A program made the translations under genes and the position numbers. The notes under the pieces are model-generated. The model was not told the origin of the DNA. It searched no databases and saw only the letters and a list, made by a program, of their open reading frames with translations. From the NCBI GenBank assembly GCA_964244295.1, contig CAXTIG010000005.1:140681-204680 (forward strand): a DNA stretch of 64,000 nucleotides, given 5' to 3'. This document shows, in pieces, positions 14,220 through 22,925 of the stretch (within the stretch, counting starts at the first letter, position 1; each line of letters starts with the position of its first letter). This DNA comes from JAJAZB01 sp964244295. Lineage in GTDB: Bacteria > Bacteroidota > Bacteroidia > Cytophagales > Spirosomataceae.

Positions 14220-17198
14220 CTAGTTTTTCAAAATCCGCTTTGTCACCACGCCTTTTTGTTCGTCCAGTAACTGAATCAGATACAAGCCAGTAGACAAATC
14301 GCGCAGGGAGAACTGTTCGGTTTCAACGATGCCAGTACCGGATCGTTCCCGCTGCCAGAGGGTGCGGCCACTGACATCGATCAGGCGAAGCCGCACCACT
14401 TCCCGCGCCGGTGCTTCCCAAGTCAAGTTTACATGGGTATTGCTCGGATTAGGAAAGATCCGCAACGACATCGCCCCGGTTGCAGTGGTGGGTTCCGTGC
14501 TGAGGGGTATGAGTACCCGAAGTACGTAGGCGTTACCGGGGTTACCGGAGCCACAGTCGTTGGAAAGCGCACGGAGTTGGTAGGTGCCGCTGGCTTTGGG
14601 TTTTACCCACACCACGTAGGGGTTGCTTGAAGTAGTCACTATCCGACCGTCCCACAAGGTCATGGTAAAAGGCGCTTCGCCCGTAAACTGCACCCGAATG
14701 GCTGAACTATCGTAGAGCATGACGAGTGAGTCGCCCGTGAGGCGTGCGGACACCGGTACCAATACTTGCACTTCGAGCAAACTGGTCTGGCTTTCGCAGC
14801 CAAAATTATCTGTCTCCGTGACGTAGTACCGCATCGTTCCAGCGGTGGTTGGGTTGATGGTTACCCGATTTTGGGCCGGATTGCTGCGGTTACTGTTATC
14901 GTACCACTTTAGATTTTGACCTGGGGCAGTCAGGTCACGGATGGGCGAGTTTAGGCATAACTTCAGCGGCGATTGAACCGTGGGGGCCGCCGGAACTGGG
15001 CGAATGGTGTAGGTAAGCGAGGCCGCCGCGCTGGTGCAAGTTCCCACCCGCTGTACGATTTGGTAGCTAAACGTAGCGGGCAAAGCAGTGGAGGGCACCG
15101 GTGCGGTTTCGGTACTGCCGGTGATGCCCGTACCGCTCCACACCAGGCCCGAACCGCTGGGCTGCAAGGCCACGGGTTTGGAAAACTGACAAGCAAAACC
15201 AGCCGCCGTGACCTCGGGCGAAGCGGGAGGAGCCAGTACGCGCACCTCCACCGCCTGTCGCCCGCTTTCGCAGCCGTTGGAGCCGGTTTGAGAGACGTAG
15301 TACGAATCCGTGCGAACCTGGTTGGTAGCCACAGAAATACTGGCTTCGCGACTGCCTCCGCTGGCTTGGCGATACCAGTTGAACTGAGCACCAGCGGGCG
15401 CGAGCGTCGTGACCGGGTCATTGAGGCAACGCAGTACCGGGTTGCTGGCTACCGTGGGCAGCGCCGGGGCGGGTTTTACCTCTTGCTCAATTTTGGCGCG
15501 GGGGCCTTCGCAGCCTTCGAGAAGCTGGCTCACGAAGTAGGTTTGCAACCCGGCGTTGCCCGTGCGCGGCGTGGGAGGCTGGTCGCTGCCCCCGCCTCCC
15601 TGCTCGGTTTCGTACCAGCGCAGGGTTACGTTGCTTGAGGTAACGGCGGCTTGCAGCAGGGCGTTGGAAACCGACGTGAGTTGGCACACGGGTTCGGCGC
15701 TTTTCACCCCCGGCGCGACGGGCCGGGGTTTGACCCGGATGTTGAATTCAGCCTGGTCACTCCGGCAGTCGTTGTGCTGCTGCGAAACGCGGTAGGTTTT
15801 CGTGCCCACTTCGCCCGTGTTGGGTCGGAAATTGCCGCCGAGTTCGCTGCCGTTGCTGTCGTACCATTTCGGGTTGGTGACTCCGCTGACCAGTTCGGAC
15901 AGGGTGTTCGCCTGCTCGTTCTGGCAGTAGTCCCGGTTGCCGGGGTTGGGCCGGTCGGATTTAGGTTTGATGCTGATCCGAATTGTGGTAAAATTACTCT
16001 GGCAGCCGTCTTTGGTTTGGGTCACGTTGTAGCTGCTGGCTACATCTTTGGGCGGCGTGGGGGCTCCCGGTAGCTGACCGGTATCGTTGTACCAGCGCAG
16101 AGCCTCCCCGCTGGCGGTTAGCTGGGTGGGGTTTTCGCCGGGACAATACGCGTAGCTGGTCTGGGCCACGGGCGGCGCAGGCCGCGTGAGCGTGACGTTG
16201 ACCTCAATGCTAGTGTTGATGTTGTTGTTGTCGGGCACGATCCGGAGTTTGTAGCCCGTGCCGGGGGCATAGTCCGGCGGGGTGTTGCCCGACAGCGGAC
16301 TGCCCGTACCCGTCACCGTGGCCACCACGTAGGGATTGCTGAAACTACCGTTGGCATCGGAAAATTCGAGCCGGTATTTCGTGCCCGGAGGAGGTGCTCC
16401 GTTGACGCTGAACGGTACCGTAATGCTCGTGCCAGGGCAGGTATTGGGCTGGCTAATACTGCCGTAGGTGATGGAGAGATATCTAACATTAATAACAGCC
16501 GAACCAATAACGGTACCCACACTCGTGGCATTCCCACCGCAGCCTCCCTGTACATTTCGGATATGAATGTTATCGTATGTGTAGGAAGTATAATAATCCG
16601 AATTAATGTCAACTTCGACCGAGGTATTTGTAGTACTAAGGAAACGGGTTGGGTAAGAATACGGATTCTCTGAATAATAGAAAGACCAAGGCCCACTACC
16701 GGTAAACGAAAACCTTATCCGGGCTGGTTCTCCGAATAACGGTGTCGTGTTGACACCCCCAATAACTACGGATGGGGCTGCATTCAAGCCAAACGGATCA
16801 CTAGCTTTTGCCGTTGCGCCAGCAGTTCCAGCAAAAATGTAGATTTTATAGTCTCCACCTATCAGCGCTATTGGATCAAATTTCACAGTAGCCTTTCGCC
16901 GATTTTTACCCGCTGCGGGAGACGATACATAGGTTCCAACGTCAAAAACCCTCTGAAGGGATTGGTTTAGGGACACCCCGTTAACGGGCTGATAATTGGA
17001 TTTAAAAATATACAGGGCGTATGTACCGTCATTGGCTCGTGTATCATTTGCCTCAAAATAAAAATCAAATGCTCCACCCGTACAGGTGATTGGCGTAGGT
17101 AGAATTGTATCATCAACCACGGTGTTTATTTGTCCGCTTGCGCTAAGACTCAACACTATGCCTGTCCCGCTCAGAAGCAATCGTAAAATTTTTTTCAT
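14220..17198 (-). CDS. Large secreted protein with tandem Ig-like repeats and T9SS type A sorting domain
   Basis: 992 aa. The signal peptide is MKKILRLLLSGTGIVLSLSASGQ. The body contains about seven repeats of a ~90-residue Ig-like unit recognised by a C..., L.A.G..L.WY pattern (e.g. QLTASGEALRWYND, TLAPAGAQFNWYRQ, DLTAPGQNLKWYDN). The C-terminal ~75 residues form a T9SS type A signal: LRIFPNPSNTHVNLTW, VVRLRLIDVSGRTLWQ, LSTGLYLIQL, ending KRILKN. It is probably exported to the surface as an adhesin or matrix protein. The N-terminal ~250 codons are visibly more AT-rich than the rest. Confidence 0.85.
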   Translation of the reverse strand: MKKILRLLLSGTGIVLSLSASGQINTVVDDTILPTPITCTGGAFDFYFEANDTRANDGTYALYIFKSNYQPVNGVSLNQSLQRVFDVGTYVSSPAAGKNRRKATVKFDPIALIGGDYKIYIFAGTAGATAKASDPFGLNAAPSVVIGGVNTTPLFGEPARIRFSFTGSGPWSFYYSENPYSYPTRFLSTTNTSVEVDINSDYYTSYTYDNIHIRNVQGGCGGNATSVGTVIGSAVINVRYLSITYGSISQPNTCPGTSITVPFSVNGAPPPGTKYRLEFSDANGSFSNPYVVATVTGTGSPLSGNTPPDYAPGTGYKLRIVPDNNNINTSIEVNVTLTRPAPPVAQTSYAYCPGENPTQLTASGEALRWYNDTGQLPGAPTPPKDVASSYNVTQTKDGCQSNFTTIRISIKPKSDRPNPGNRDYCQNEQANTLSELVSGVTNPKWYDSNGSELGGNFRPNTGEVGTKTYRVSQQHNDCRSDQAEFNIRVKPRPVAPGVKSAEPVCQLTSVSNALLQAAVTSSNVTLRWYETEQGGGGSDQPPTPRTGNAGLQTYFVSQLLEGCEGPRAKIEQEVKPAPALPTVASNPVLRCLNDPVTTLAPAGAQFNWYRQASGGSREASISVATNQVRTDSYYVSQTGSNGCESGRQAVEVRVLAPPASPEVTAAGFACQFSKPVALQPSGSGLVWSGTGITGSTETAPVPSTALPATFSYQIVQRVGTCTSAAASLTYTIRPVPAAPTVQSPLKLCLNSPIRDLTAPGQNLKWYDNSNRSNPAQNRVTINPTTAGTMRYYVTETDNFGCESQTSLLEVQVLVPVSARLTGDSLVMLYDSSAIRVQFTGEAPFTMTLWDGRIVTTSSNPYVVWVKPKASGTYQLRALSNDCGSGNPGNAYVLRVLIPLSTEPTTATGAMSLRIFPNPSNTHVNLTWEAPAREVVRLRLIDVSGRTLWQRERSGTGIVETEQFSLRDLSTGLYLIQLLDEQKGVVTKRILKN

Positions 17199-17454
17199 GT
17201 CCGTAATAGTTTTTTATTTCTTCCCCGCCCTTCCCTGAGATGGTCGGATTCATCGGCACATGGACTTGCTTAATTTCGCAATTCCGTATTCTAACCTGGA
17301 GTTGTGTGGTGCGGGCGAATGTCAAATCGCTCCAAGTGATGAGCACGTCGGGGACGGCGTTTTCTTTGGATTTTGGACAATCCACCAGCAACTAGACCGG
17401 CGGGGAAAGTAGGGGAAAATGGTGTTTTTTCGTGGGAAAAGAACCAGACAAAAC

Positions 17455-18327
17455 TCACTCACACCCACTGTAATTTGGAAAATAGTCTTCCCGTGCGTTG
17501 GGCGCAAACGGACTTACTATCTTTCTGGCAATCGGCAACCCCCGGGCGTTGTATCGATACGTATAATTGGTTTCTCCGTTCAGTTTCAAGATTCCGGAAA
17601 CCGGATCGCGGAGGAAAGTGCGCGCAAGAAGGGGATTATTGAAAAAATTAGGAGCATCCTCCGGATCAAATCCATCAGAACGAAAGGGCTTGGAGGCCGG
17701 ATACCCTTTGAATGACACGAGACGGAAAGGACTGGATTTGTCATCGTAGACCCACTCGAAACGCGCGGAAATTCCTTGTGCGTCCGTGAACGTTTTCCGG
17801 ATCAGATTTCCCCGAATGTCGTATTCAAAAGTGGTGGTAAACAGAGTCCCGATGGTGGCTTTGGCGAGTCGTCCTTCCCCATCCAGTTCAAAATAAGTGA
17901 GCGGCTTACCGTTGGCTGTTGCCCCGGTCATTTTACCGTTGGCGTAGTGATAGGTGATACCCCCGACCAACTCGGTCTTGAGTAATCCCTGCGCGTCGTA
18001 GGCGTAAGTAGCAATTGTAGTATTTCCATCCCGCTTTACCTCCGAACGCACCATGTAGCCGTCGGGGTCGTAGCTGTAGGCAACTGAGGTGATCCGCCCG
18101 TCTTGGAAGGTTGTATTCCAACTGGTCAGTTTCCCTTCGGTATCGTACCCAAACGTGTCTTTTCCGTAAGCATCGATGGCAACGAGTCGGCAGGTTTGGG
18201 CTTTAAAACTGGTTTTCTGCGTCTTGGACGCGGCCAATGGCGCAATTGGTGGGGGCGGGTCGAGAAACGGGCAGGCCGTCAGGCCCAGTACTGCCCCAAT
18301 CAGAAGGAGGTAATTGAGAAATTTCAT
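17455..18327 (-). CDS. Lipoprotein with YD/RHS-like repeats
   Basis: 290 aa. The lipoprotein signal MKFLNYLLLIGAVLGLTAC is followed by a Pro-rich stretch. Residues ~50-250 contain degenerate YD repeats (YSYDPDGYMVRS, YAYDAQGLLKTE, FEYDIRGNLIRK, YRYNARGLPIAR), the unit of RHS and wall-associated beta-cage proteins, but only about five copies, too few for a toxin-enclosing shell. It is probably a surface lipoprotein of unknown function, common in Bacteroidota. It lies 18 bp downstream of the collagen-like lipoprotein gene and is likely in the same operon. Confidence 0.75.
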   Translation of the reverse strand: MKFLNYLLLIGAVLGLTACPFLDPPPPIAPLAASKTQKTSFKAQTCRLVAIDAYGKDTFGYDTEGKLTSWNTTFQDGRITSVAYSYDPDGYMVRSEVKRDGNTTIATYAYDAQGLLKTELVGGITYHYANGKMTGATANGKPLTYFELDGEGRLAKATIGTLFTTTFEYDIRGNLIRKTFTDAQGISARFEWVYDDKSSPFRLVSFKGYPASKPFRSDGFDPEDAPNFFNNPLLARTFLRDPVSGILKLNGETNYTYRYNARGLPIARKIVSPFAPNAREDYFPNYSGCE

Positions 18328-18345
18328 GGTAAAAAAAGAGAGGGA

Positions 18346-18921
18346 TTACTCCGGCAGGTTAAACGCCTTCCGCGCCGCTTCATAATCGTTGAAATTCAAC
18401 GCTGCCATACGCCCGTTGGTGGTACTGCTGGCCGGAATGACCAGCACCCGCACAGCCTCGAAGGCTTCGGCCCCTGCCTTGTAGTTGACCACCCGCCGCA
18501 GGTACAACCCCGCCCCGGTCGTGGCATTGCCCGAAAACAGGTAATAGCTGTACTCATTGCCGGTGCTGGTTTCACCGGGTACCCCGAACCAATAGGCGTA
18601 GTCTTTACCGTCCCCGGCCTTCACGGTTTGCTTCACGTACACGTAAAGCAGACTTTTATCGAGTGTCTCGGTGGTCAGGGCGGCGGGTAGGGCCATAAAC
18701 AAATCGGCGGCTCCGGTGTGGGTTCGGGCGGCAAAGCTGATTTGCTGCACATTGGCGTTGCCGGGTGCGCCCACCGTCCCGGCGGGACCCGCTGGTCCGG
18801 CTGGCCCCTGGGTTCCGGTTGCTCCGTTGGGTCCGGGATCACCCTGGGGTCCTTTGCAAGAACAGACAAACAACACAAAGACTGCTGAAATGAGACGAGA
18901 TAGCTTTTGCATGAATTTCAT
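18346..18921 (-). CDS. Short collagen-like lipoprotein
   Basis: 191 aa. The signal and lipobox (FVLFVCSC) place Cys near residue 22. Directly after it are about ten Gly-X-Y triplets (GPQGDPGPNGATGTQGPAGP and onward) and then a ~130-residue beta-rich domain. Collagen-like stalks of this length occur in Bacteroidota lipoproteins and may trimerise the C-terminal head. It is the first gene of a probable two-gene operon with the YD-repeat lipoprotein. Confidence 0.78.
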   Translation of the reverse strand: MKFMQKLSRLISAVFVLFVCSCKGPQGDPGPNGATGTQGPAGPAGPAGTVGAPGNANVQQISFAARTHTGAADLFMALPAALTTETLDKSLLYVYVKQTVKAGDGKDYAYWFGVPGETSTGNEYSYYLFSGNATTGAGLYLRRVVNYKAGAEAFEAVRVLVIPASSTTNGRMAALNFNDYEAARKAFNLPE

Positions 18922-19028
18922 GAATTAGGCTCACAAATCTCCCCCACCCCCTCCCGCCATCAAATACCAAGATTGTAGTATTTTTCACCCAACCGCCCGC
19001 CCCGTACCTTTGACCAAACCCCTCCTCC

Positions 19029-22000
19029 TTGAAACTCCTCGTCCTGCTTCTGCTCAGCTTCGGGGCCGTGGCCCAGTACCACGTTCGGCACCTGACCGCC
19101 CGCGACGGGTTGTCGCAGGGTTCGGTGTACTACGTGCTCAAGGATTCGCGGGGTTTCGTGTGGATGAGCAGCCAGAACGGGCTGAACCGCTTCGACGGGC
19201 AGCGGTTTCGGGTGTTCCTCAGCGCCGAAAAAGACAGCGTCAGCATCGGCCCCGGCGAGGTGCGCGGCCTGGTCGAAACGCCCGCCGGTGACCTGTGGCT
19301 GGGGTCGGACTGCCTCAACCGCTACGACCGCCGCCGCGATGCCTTCGAGCGGGTGTACGCCACCGATTCGGCGGGGCATCGCGTACTGACGGCCCACCTG
19401 GTGATCGGGGCCGACAGCGCGACGGTCTGGTACGTCAACGCCGTGGAGGGCATCGTGGCGTACCAGGTTCGCACGCGGCGGAAACAACGCCTGCTGCCGT
19501 TTCCGCAATTCCGGTACGGCATCCTGACCGAACTCGCCTGGTTTCGGCCCGCCCAGCGCGATTTGTTTCTGCTGCTGGGGCGAGGGTTGCTTCGCTACGA
19601 ACTCCGCACGGGGCGCGTGAGCCACTACTTCACCCCGCGCCCCGACGATGCCGTGGGCCGGGCCGAACTACTGACGAGCGTGTTTTTCAGCCGCGACGGC
19701 ACGGGCTGGCTGGGGGCGGGCAGCGGGCTGATTCGGTTTTCGCCCGAAAATCCACGGGCGGCGCGGGTTTTTCCCCTGCCGGTCGATGCGCGGGAGTTTC
19801 CGCTTTTTTCCCTGGCCGAAGCGCCCGACGGGCGGCTCTGGGTGGGCACCGGCGGGGCGGGGGTGCTGGTGTTCGACCCGCGCCGGGGCAGCGTGACGGA
19901 GCGGCTGACGCACCAGGCCCTGAAGCCCAATTCGCTGGCCTACAACAACGTGAGCGAAATTTACTTCGACCCGGAGGGCCTGGCCTGGGTCAACGCCGAC
20001 CCGCTGGGGGTGGACGTGGTGTACCCCCAGGCCTACCACATCGAGCGTTTTGCCGATAATCCCCTCGACCCGCAGGATTTGAACAACCAGGCCGTGCGGG
20101 CGCTGGTCGAAGACCACGACGGGCAGGTGTGGATTGGCACCGTGGAAGGCGGCGTGCGCCGCTACAATCCCCGCACGGGCACCATGCGGGCCTTCACCAC
20201 GGCGGACGGCCTGACCCAAAACCGCACCCGGCCCATCCTCCGCGATAGCCGGGGTACCATTTGGGTGGGTACCCACGGGGGCCTGTGCCGCTTCGACTCA
20301 CTCCGGCAGCGCTTCGATCCGCTGCCCAACCCGGCCAACCCCGCCGACCCCGAAAACAGCAACAGCATCCGGGGTTTGCTCGAACTCCCCGACCGCAGCC
20401 TGCTGGTGGCGACGCTCGCGGGGCTGTACCGACTGCCCCCGCCGTACCGGGAGTTTACGCTCGTTGCCAGTGCCGTCGAACCCTTCACGGGGCCGATGCA
20501 CTTCGAGGCCGCCACCGGCTTGTTGTACGCGGGCATCAAGGGCACCGAACTGCGCTGCTACCGCTACCAAAACGGCACCCTCCGGCTCCGCTACCGCACC
20601 CTGCCCGGCCACAATCCGCTGGCCTTTCGACCCGATTCCCTCCGGGCTTGCCTTTGGATTTGCACGAGCAAGGGCCTGGTGCGGTTCGATACCCGGCGCG
20701 GGCGCGTCATCCGGCACTTCAAGCCCGCCGACGGCCTGTCCCACGAGGTGGTGTACGGAATGCTCCCCGACCGCCGGGGGCGCTACTGGCTCAGCACCAA
20801 CCAGGGCCTGACCCGGTTCGACCCGCGCACGAATCGCTTCAGTCCGGTGCCCGCCTCCCGGCACCGCGAGTACAACATTTTTTCGACGCTCCTCCACTCC
20901 GACGGGACGATGTACTTCGGCAGCGTGAACGGCCTGGAACACTTCAGCCCCGACGGGCTGGAACGGCCCACTTCGGCGCGGGTGCAGTTGACCCAACTCC
21001 TGCTCAACGACGAACCCGCCACGCCCGACACGGCCGTGGGCGAGGCCCGGCTGCTGCGGTTGAAACCCAGCGAAAACACGTTTACGATTGGTTTCGTCGC
21101 CCTCGATTACCTCGGCGAAGGCCGGAATCTTTACCAGTACCGGCTCCGGGGACTCGATGCCGATTGGACGCCGCCTGGCCCCGAAGGCAGTGCCCGCTAC
21201 GCCCGCGTGGAGGCGGGCACGTACCAGTTCGAGGTGCGTGCCCTTGATTCGGGCGGGAATTGGACGCCCGTCCGGGGCCTGACCATCGTGGTAGAGGCAC
21301 CGTTTTGGCAAAGGCCCGGATTTCTGGTGCTGGTGGCCGGGAGTCTGGGTTTGCTGGGCTTCGCGCTGGTTCGGGTGTACCTCCACTCGCGCCTGCGCGC
21401 CCAGCAACGCCTGACCCGGCGCGTGGTGAATGCCCAGGAAGACGAGCGCCGCCGCATTGCCCGCGACCTCCACGACGACGTGGGCAACGCCCTCGCCGCC
21501 GCCCGGAGTTTACTCGCTCACCTGAGCGCCGAAGGCGGCAGCGCCGACCGAATCGAAACGGCCCAGCAACTGGTGGAAAAAGCTGGGCAGGGCCTGCGAA
21601 CCGTGACCCATGATTTGATGCCCGTCGAATTCGAGCGCTACGCCCTGGGCGAGGTGCTCCGGCAATTGGTCGAAAAAGCGGGGGCTTCGTCAGCCATCCG
21701 CTTCGAGTACCTCCAGGCGGGGGCCTTGCGCAAGCAAGCCCCCGACCGCGAACTGGTGGTGTACCGGATTGCTTCCGAACTGATTACCAACGTGCTGAAA
21801 CATTCCGGGGCCGCGCTGGCGGTCGTGCAACTTTTTTACCAGCCTGACCTGCTCGTGTTGAGTGTGGAAGACAACGGCATCGGCGACCGTGCGGTAAAAA
21901 ACGTGTCCGGCACCGGAGGCATTGGGTTGAAAAACGTAACTTCCCGCTGTCAATTCCTGGCCGCTCGCCTCAGCTACCACGCCGATGAGTCTGGAACGCA

Positions 22001-22052
22001 CGTCTTCATCGAAATCCCCTACGGCCCCCATCCGCGTCCTCCTCGTGGATGA
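19029..22052 (+). CDS. Propeller-type two-component sensor histidine kinase (HisKA_3)
   Basis: 1007 aa. It starts at TTG (19029): an in-frame stop at 19011 leaves no upstream start, and the next residues KLLVLLLLSFGAVAQ form a signal peptide. Residues ~25-640 hold two-component propeller repeats (LWVGTGGAGVLVFDPR, VWIGTVEGGVRRYNPR, IWVGTHGGLCRFD), ~650-745 a Y_Y_Y domain, then one membrane helix (PGFLVLVAGSLGLLGFALV). The HisKA_3 box is RIARDLHDDVGNALAAARSLL, and the ATPase has N (ELITNVLKH) and G boxes (DNGIGD, GGIGLKNV). It senses a periplasmic signal and phosphorylates the LuxR-type regulator encoded by the overlapping next gene. Confidence 0.93.
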   Translation: MKLLVLLLLSFGAVAQYHVRHLTARDGLSQGSVYYVLKDSRGFVWMSSQNGLNRFDGQRFRVFLSAEKDSVSIGPGEVRGLVETPAGDLWLGSDCLNRYDRRRDAFERVYATDSAGHRVLTAHLVIGADSATVWYVNAVEGIVAYQVRTRRKQRLLPFPQFRYGILTELAWFRPAQRDLFLLLGRGLLRYELRTGRVSHYFTPRPDDAVGRAELLTSVFFSRDGTGWLGAGSGLIRFSPENPRAARVFPLPVDAREFPLFSLAEAPDGRLWVGTGGAGVLVFDPRRGSVTERLTHQALKPNSLAYNNVSEIYFDPEGLAWVNADPLGVDVVYPQAYHIERFADNPLDPQDLNNQAVRALVEDHDGQVWIGTVEGGVRRYNPRTGTMRAFTTADGLTQNRTRPILRDSRGTIWVGTHGGLCRFDSLRQRFDPLPNPANPADPENSNSIRGLLELPDRSLLVATLAGLYRLPPPYREFTLVASAVEPFTGPMHFEAATGLLYAGIKGTELRCYRYQNGTLRLRYRTLPGHNPLAFRPDSLRACLWICTSKGLVRFDTRRGRVIRHFKPADGLSHEVVYGMLPDRRGRYWLSTNQGLTRFDPRTNRFSPVPASRHREYNIFSTLLHSDGTMYFGSVNGLEHFSPDGLERPTSARVQLTQLLLNDEPATPDTAVGEARLLRLKPSENTFTIGFVALDYLGEGRNLYQYRLRGLDADWTPPGPEGSARYARVEAGTYQFEVRALDSGGNWTPVRGLTIVVEAPFWQRPGFLVLVAGSLGLLGFALVRVYLHSRLRAQQRLTRRVVNAQEDERRRIARDLHDDVGNALAAARSLLAHLSAEGGSADRIETAQQLVEKAGQGLRTVTHDLMPVEFERYALGEVLRQLVEKAGASSAIRFEYLQAGALRKQAPDRELVVYRIASELITNVLKHSGAALAVVQLFYQPDLLVLSVEDNGIGDRAVKNVSGTGGIGLKNVTSRCQFLAARLSYHADESGTHVFIEIPYGPHPRPPRG

Positions 22053-22641
22053 CCACCGGCTGTTCAGCGACGGGTTGCGGATGATGCTCAGCCAGCAGGA
22101 AGACCTGACTGTTTTGGGACAAGTGTACGACCCCCGCGAGGCCCTGCGGCAAGTGCAACTGCTTTCGCCCGACGTGGTGCTGCTCGATTTCAACATGCCC
22201 CACCTCGACGGCCTCGAACTGACCCGGCAACTCACCGCCCACTTCGCCGGCATCCGAATTCTGATTCTGAGCATGTATTCCGAGCAGCGCTACGTCAACG
22301 ACTTCCGGCAGGCCGGGGCGAAGGGGTATTTGCTCAAAACCGCCTCGTCGGAGGAAGTGACCGGGGCCATCCGCGCCATCGCCGCAGGCGGCGAACGTTT
22401 CCTGACCAACCCCGCCACCAACAACCACTCGGAAGACGATTTTCTGAAACGCTTCCGGCTCTCGCCGCGTGAGGTGGACATCGTGCGCTGCGTCCGCCAG
22501 GGGCTGTCCAGTCCCCAAATCGCGGAGCAACTGCACATCAGTTCCCACACCGCCAACACTCACCGGCGGAATATTCTGCTCAAACTCGGCCTCCACAACG
22601 TGCAGGATTTGGTGCGGTTCGCCTGTGAACACGGGATTTGA
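21985..22641 (+). CDS. LuxR/NarL-family response regulator
   Basis: 218 aa. Receiver domain IRVLLVDDHRLFSDGLRMML with phospho-acceptor Asp in DVVLLDFNMPHLDG and the conserved K in GYLLKTASSEE. The C-terminal LuxR helix-turn-helix is RLSPREVDIVRCVRQGLSSP then ISSHTANTHRRNILLKLGL. The ATG at 21985 overlaps the kinase gene by 68 bp in another frame, a tight coupling that marks them as a cognate pair. A plausible target is the susC-susD operon 284 bp downstream. Confidence 0.93.
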   Translation: MSLERTSSSKSPTAPIRVLLVDDHRLFSDGLRMMLSQQEDLTVLGQVYDPREALRQVQLLSPDVVLLDFNMPHLDGLELTRQLTAHFAGIRILILSMYSEQRYVNDFRQAGAKGYLLKTASSEEVTGAIRAIAAGGERFLTNPATNNHSEDDFLKRFRLSPREVDIVRCVRQGLSSPQIAEQLHISSHTANTHRRNILLKLGLHNVQDLVRFACEHGI

Positions 22642-22925
22642 AAGTAGGAAGTAGGAAACGGTCGAAACCGTTGAAAATTCCACGTTCTTACCTACTGTCC
22701 CCACCCTTGAAAGGGTGGGCTGAAAAAAGAAATCAAAGCCGTTTTTCGCGTTTGCCCGTCGCTTACGACTTGGGTTATTTTACTATTTTTTTGCATTATA
22801 TTTACCCGTCGCTGGCGGCGGGCGCAGCCTGTTTTATTAAACTGTTAAATGACCGTCCCTCCTGATGATGCAGGTTGAGGTCTCTGCCATCTTCGCCTTA
22901 GGTTTTCCAAATCAATCCCAAACCT
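22642..22925. promoter_or_regulatory. susC upstream region
   Basis: 284-bp gap with a small perfect hairpin (CCCACCCTT / AAGGGTGGG, 22700-22719) followed by an A-rich rather than T-rich stretch, then an AT-rich block around 22770-22805 suited to a promoter. I see no clear direct or inverted repeat that would mark a regulator site. Confidence 0.4.

Noticed and set aside
22700..22728. Rho-independent terminator after the LuxR regulator at 22641.
   Set aside because: The hairpin is good, but it is followed by an A-run, not a T-run, on the coding strand.
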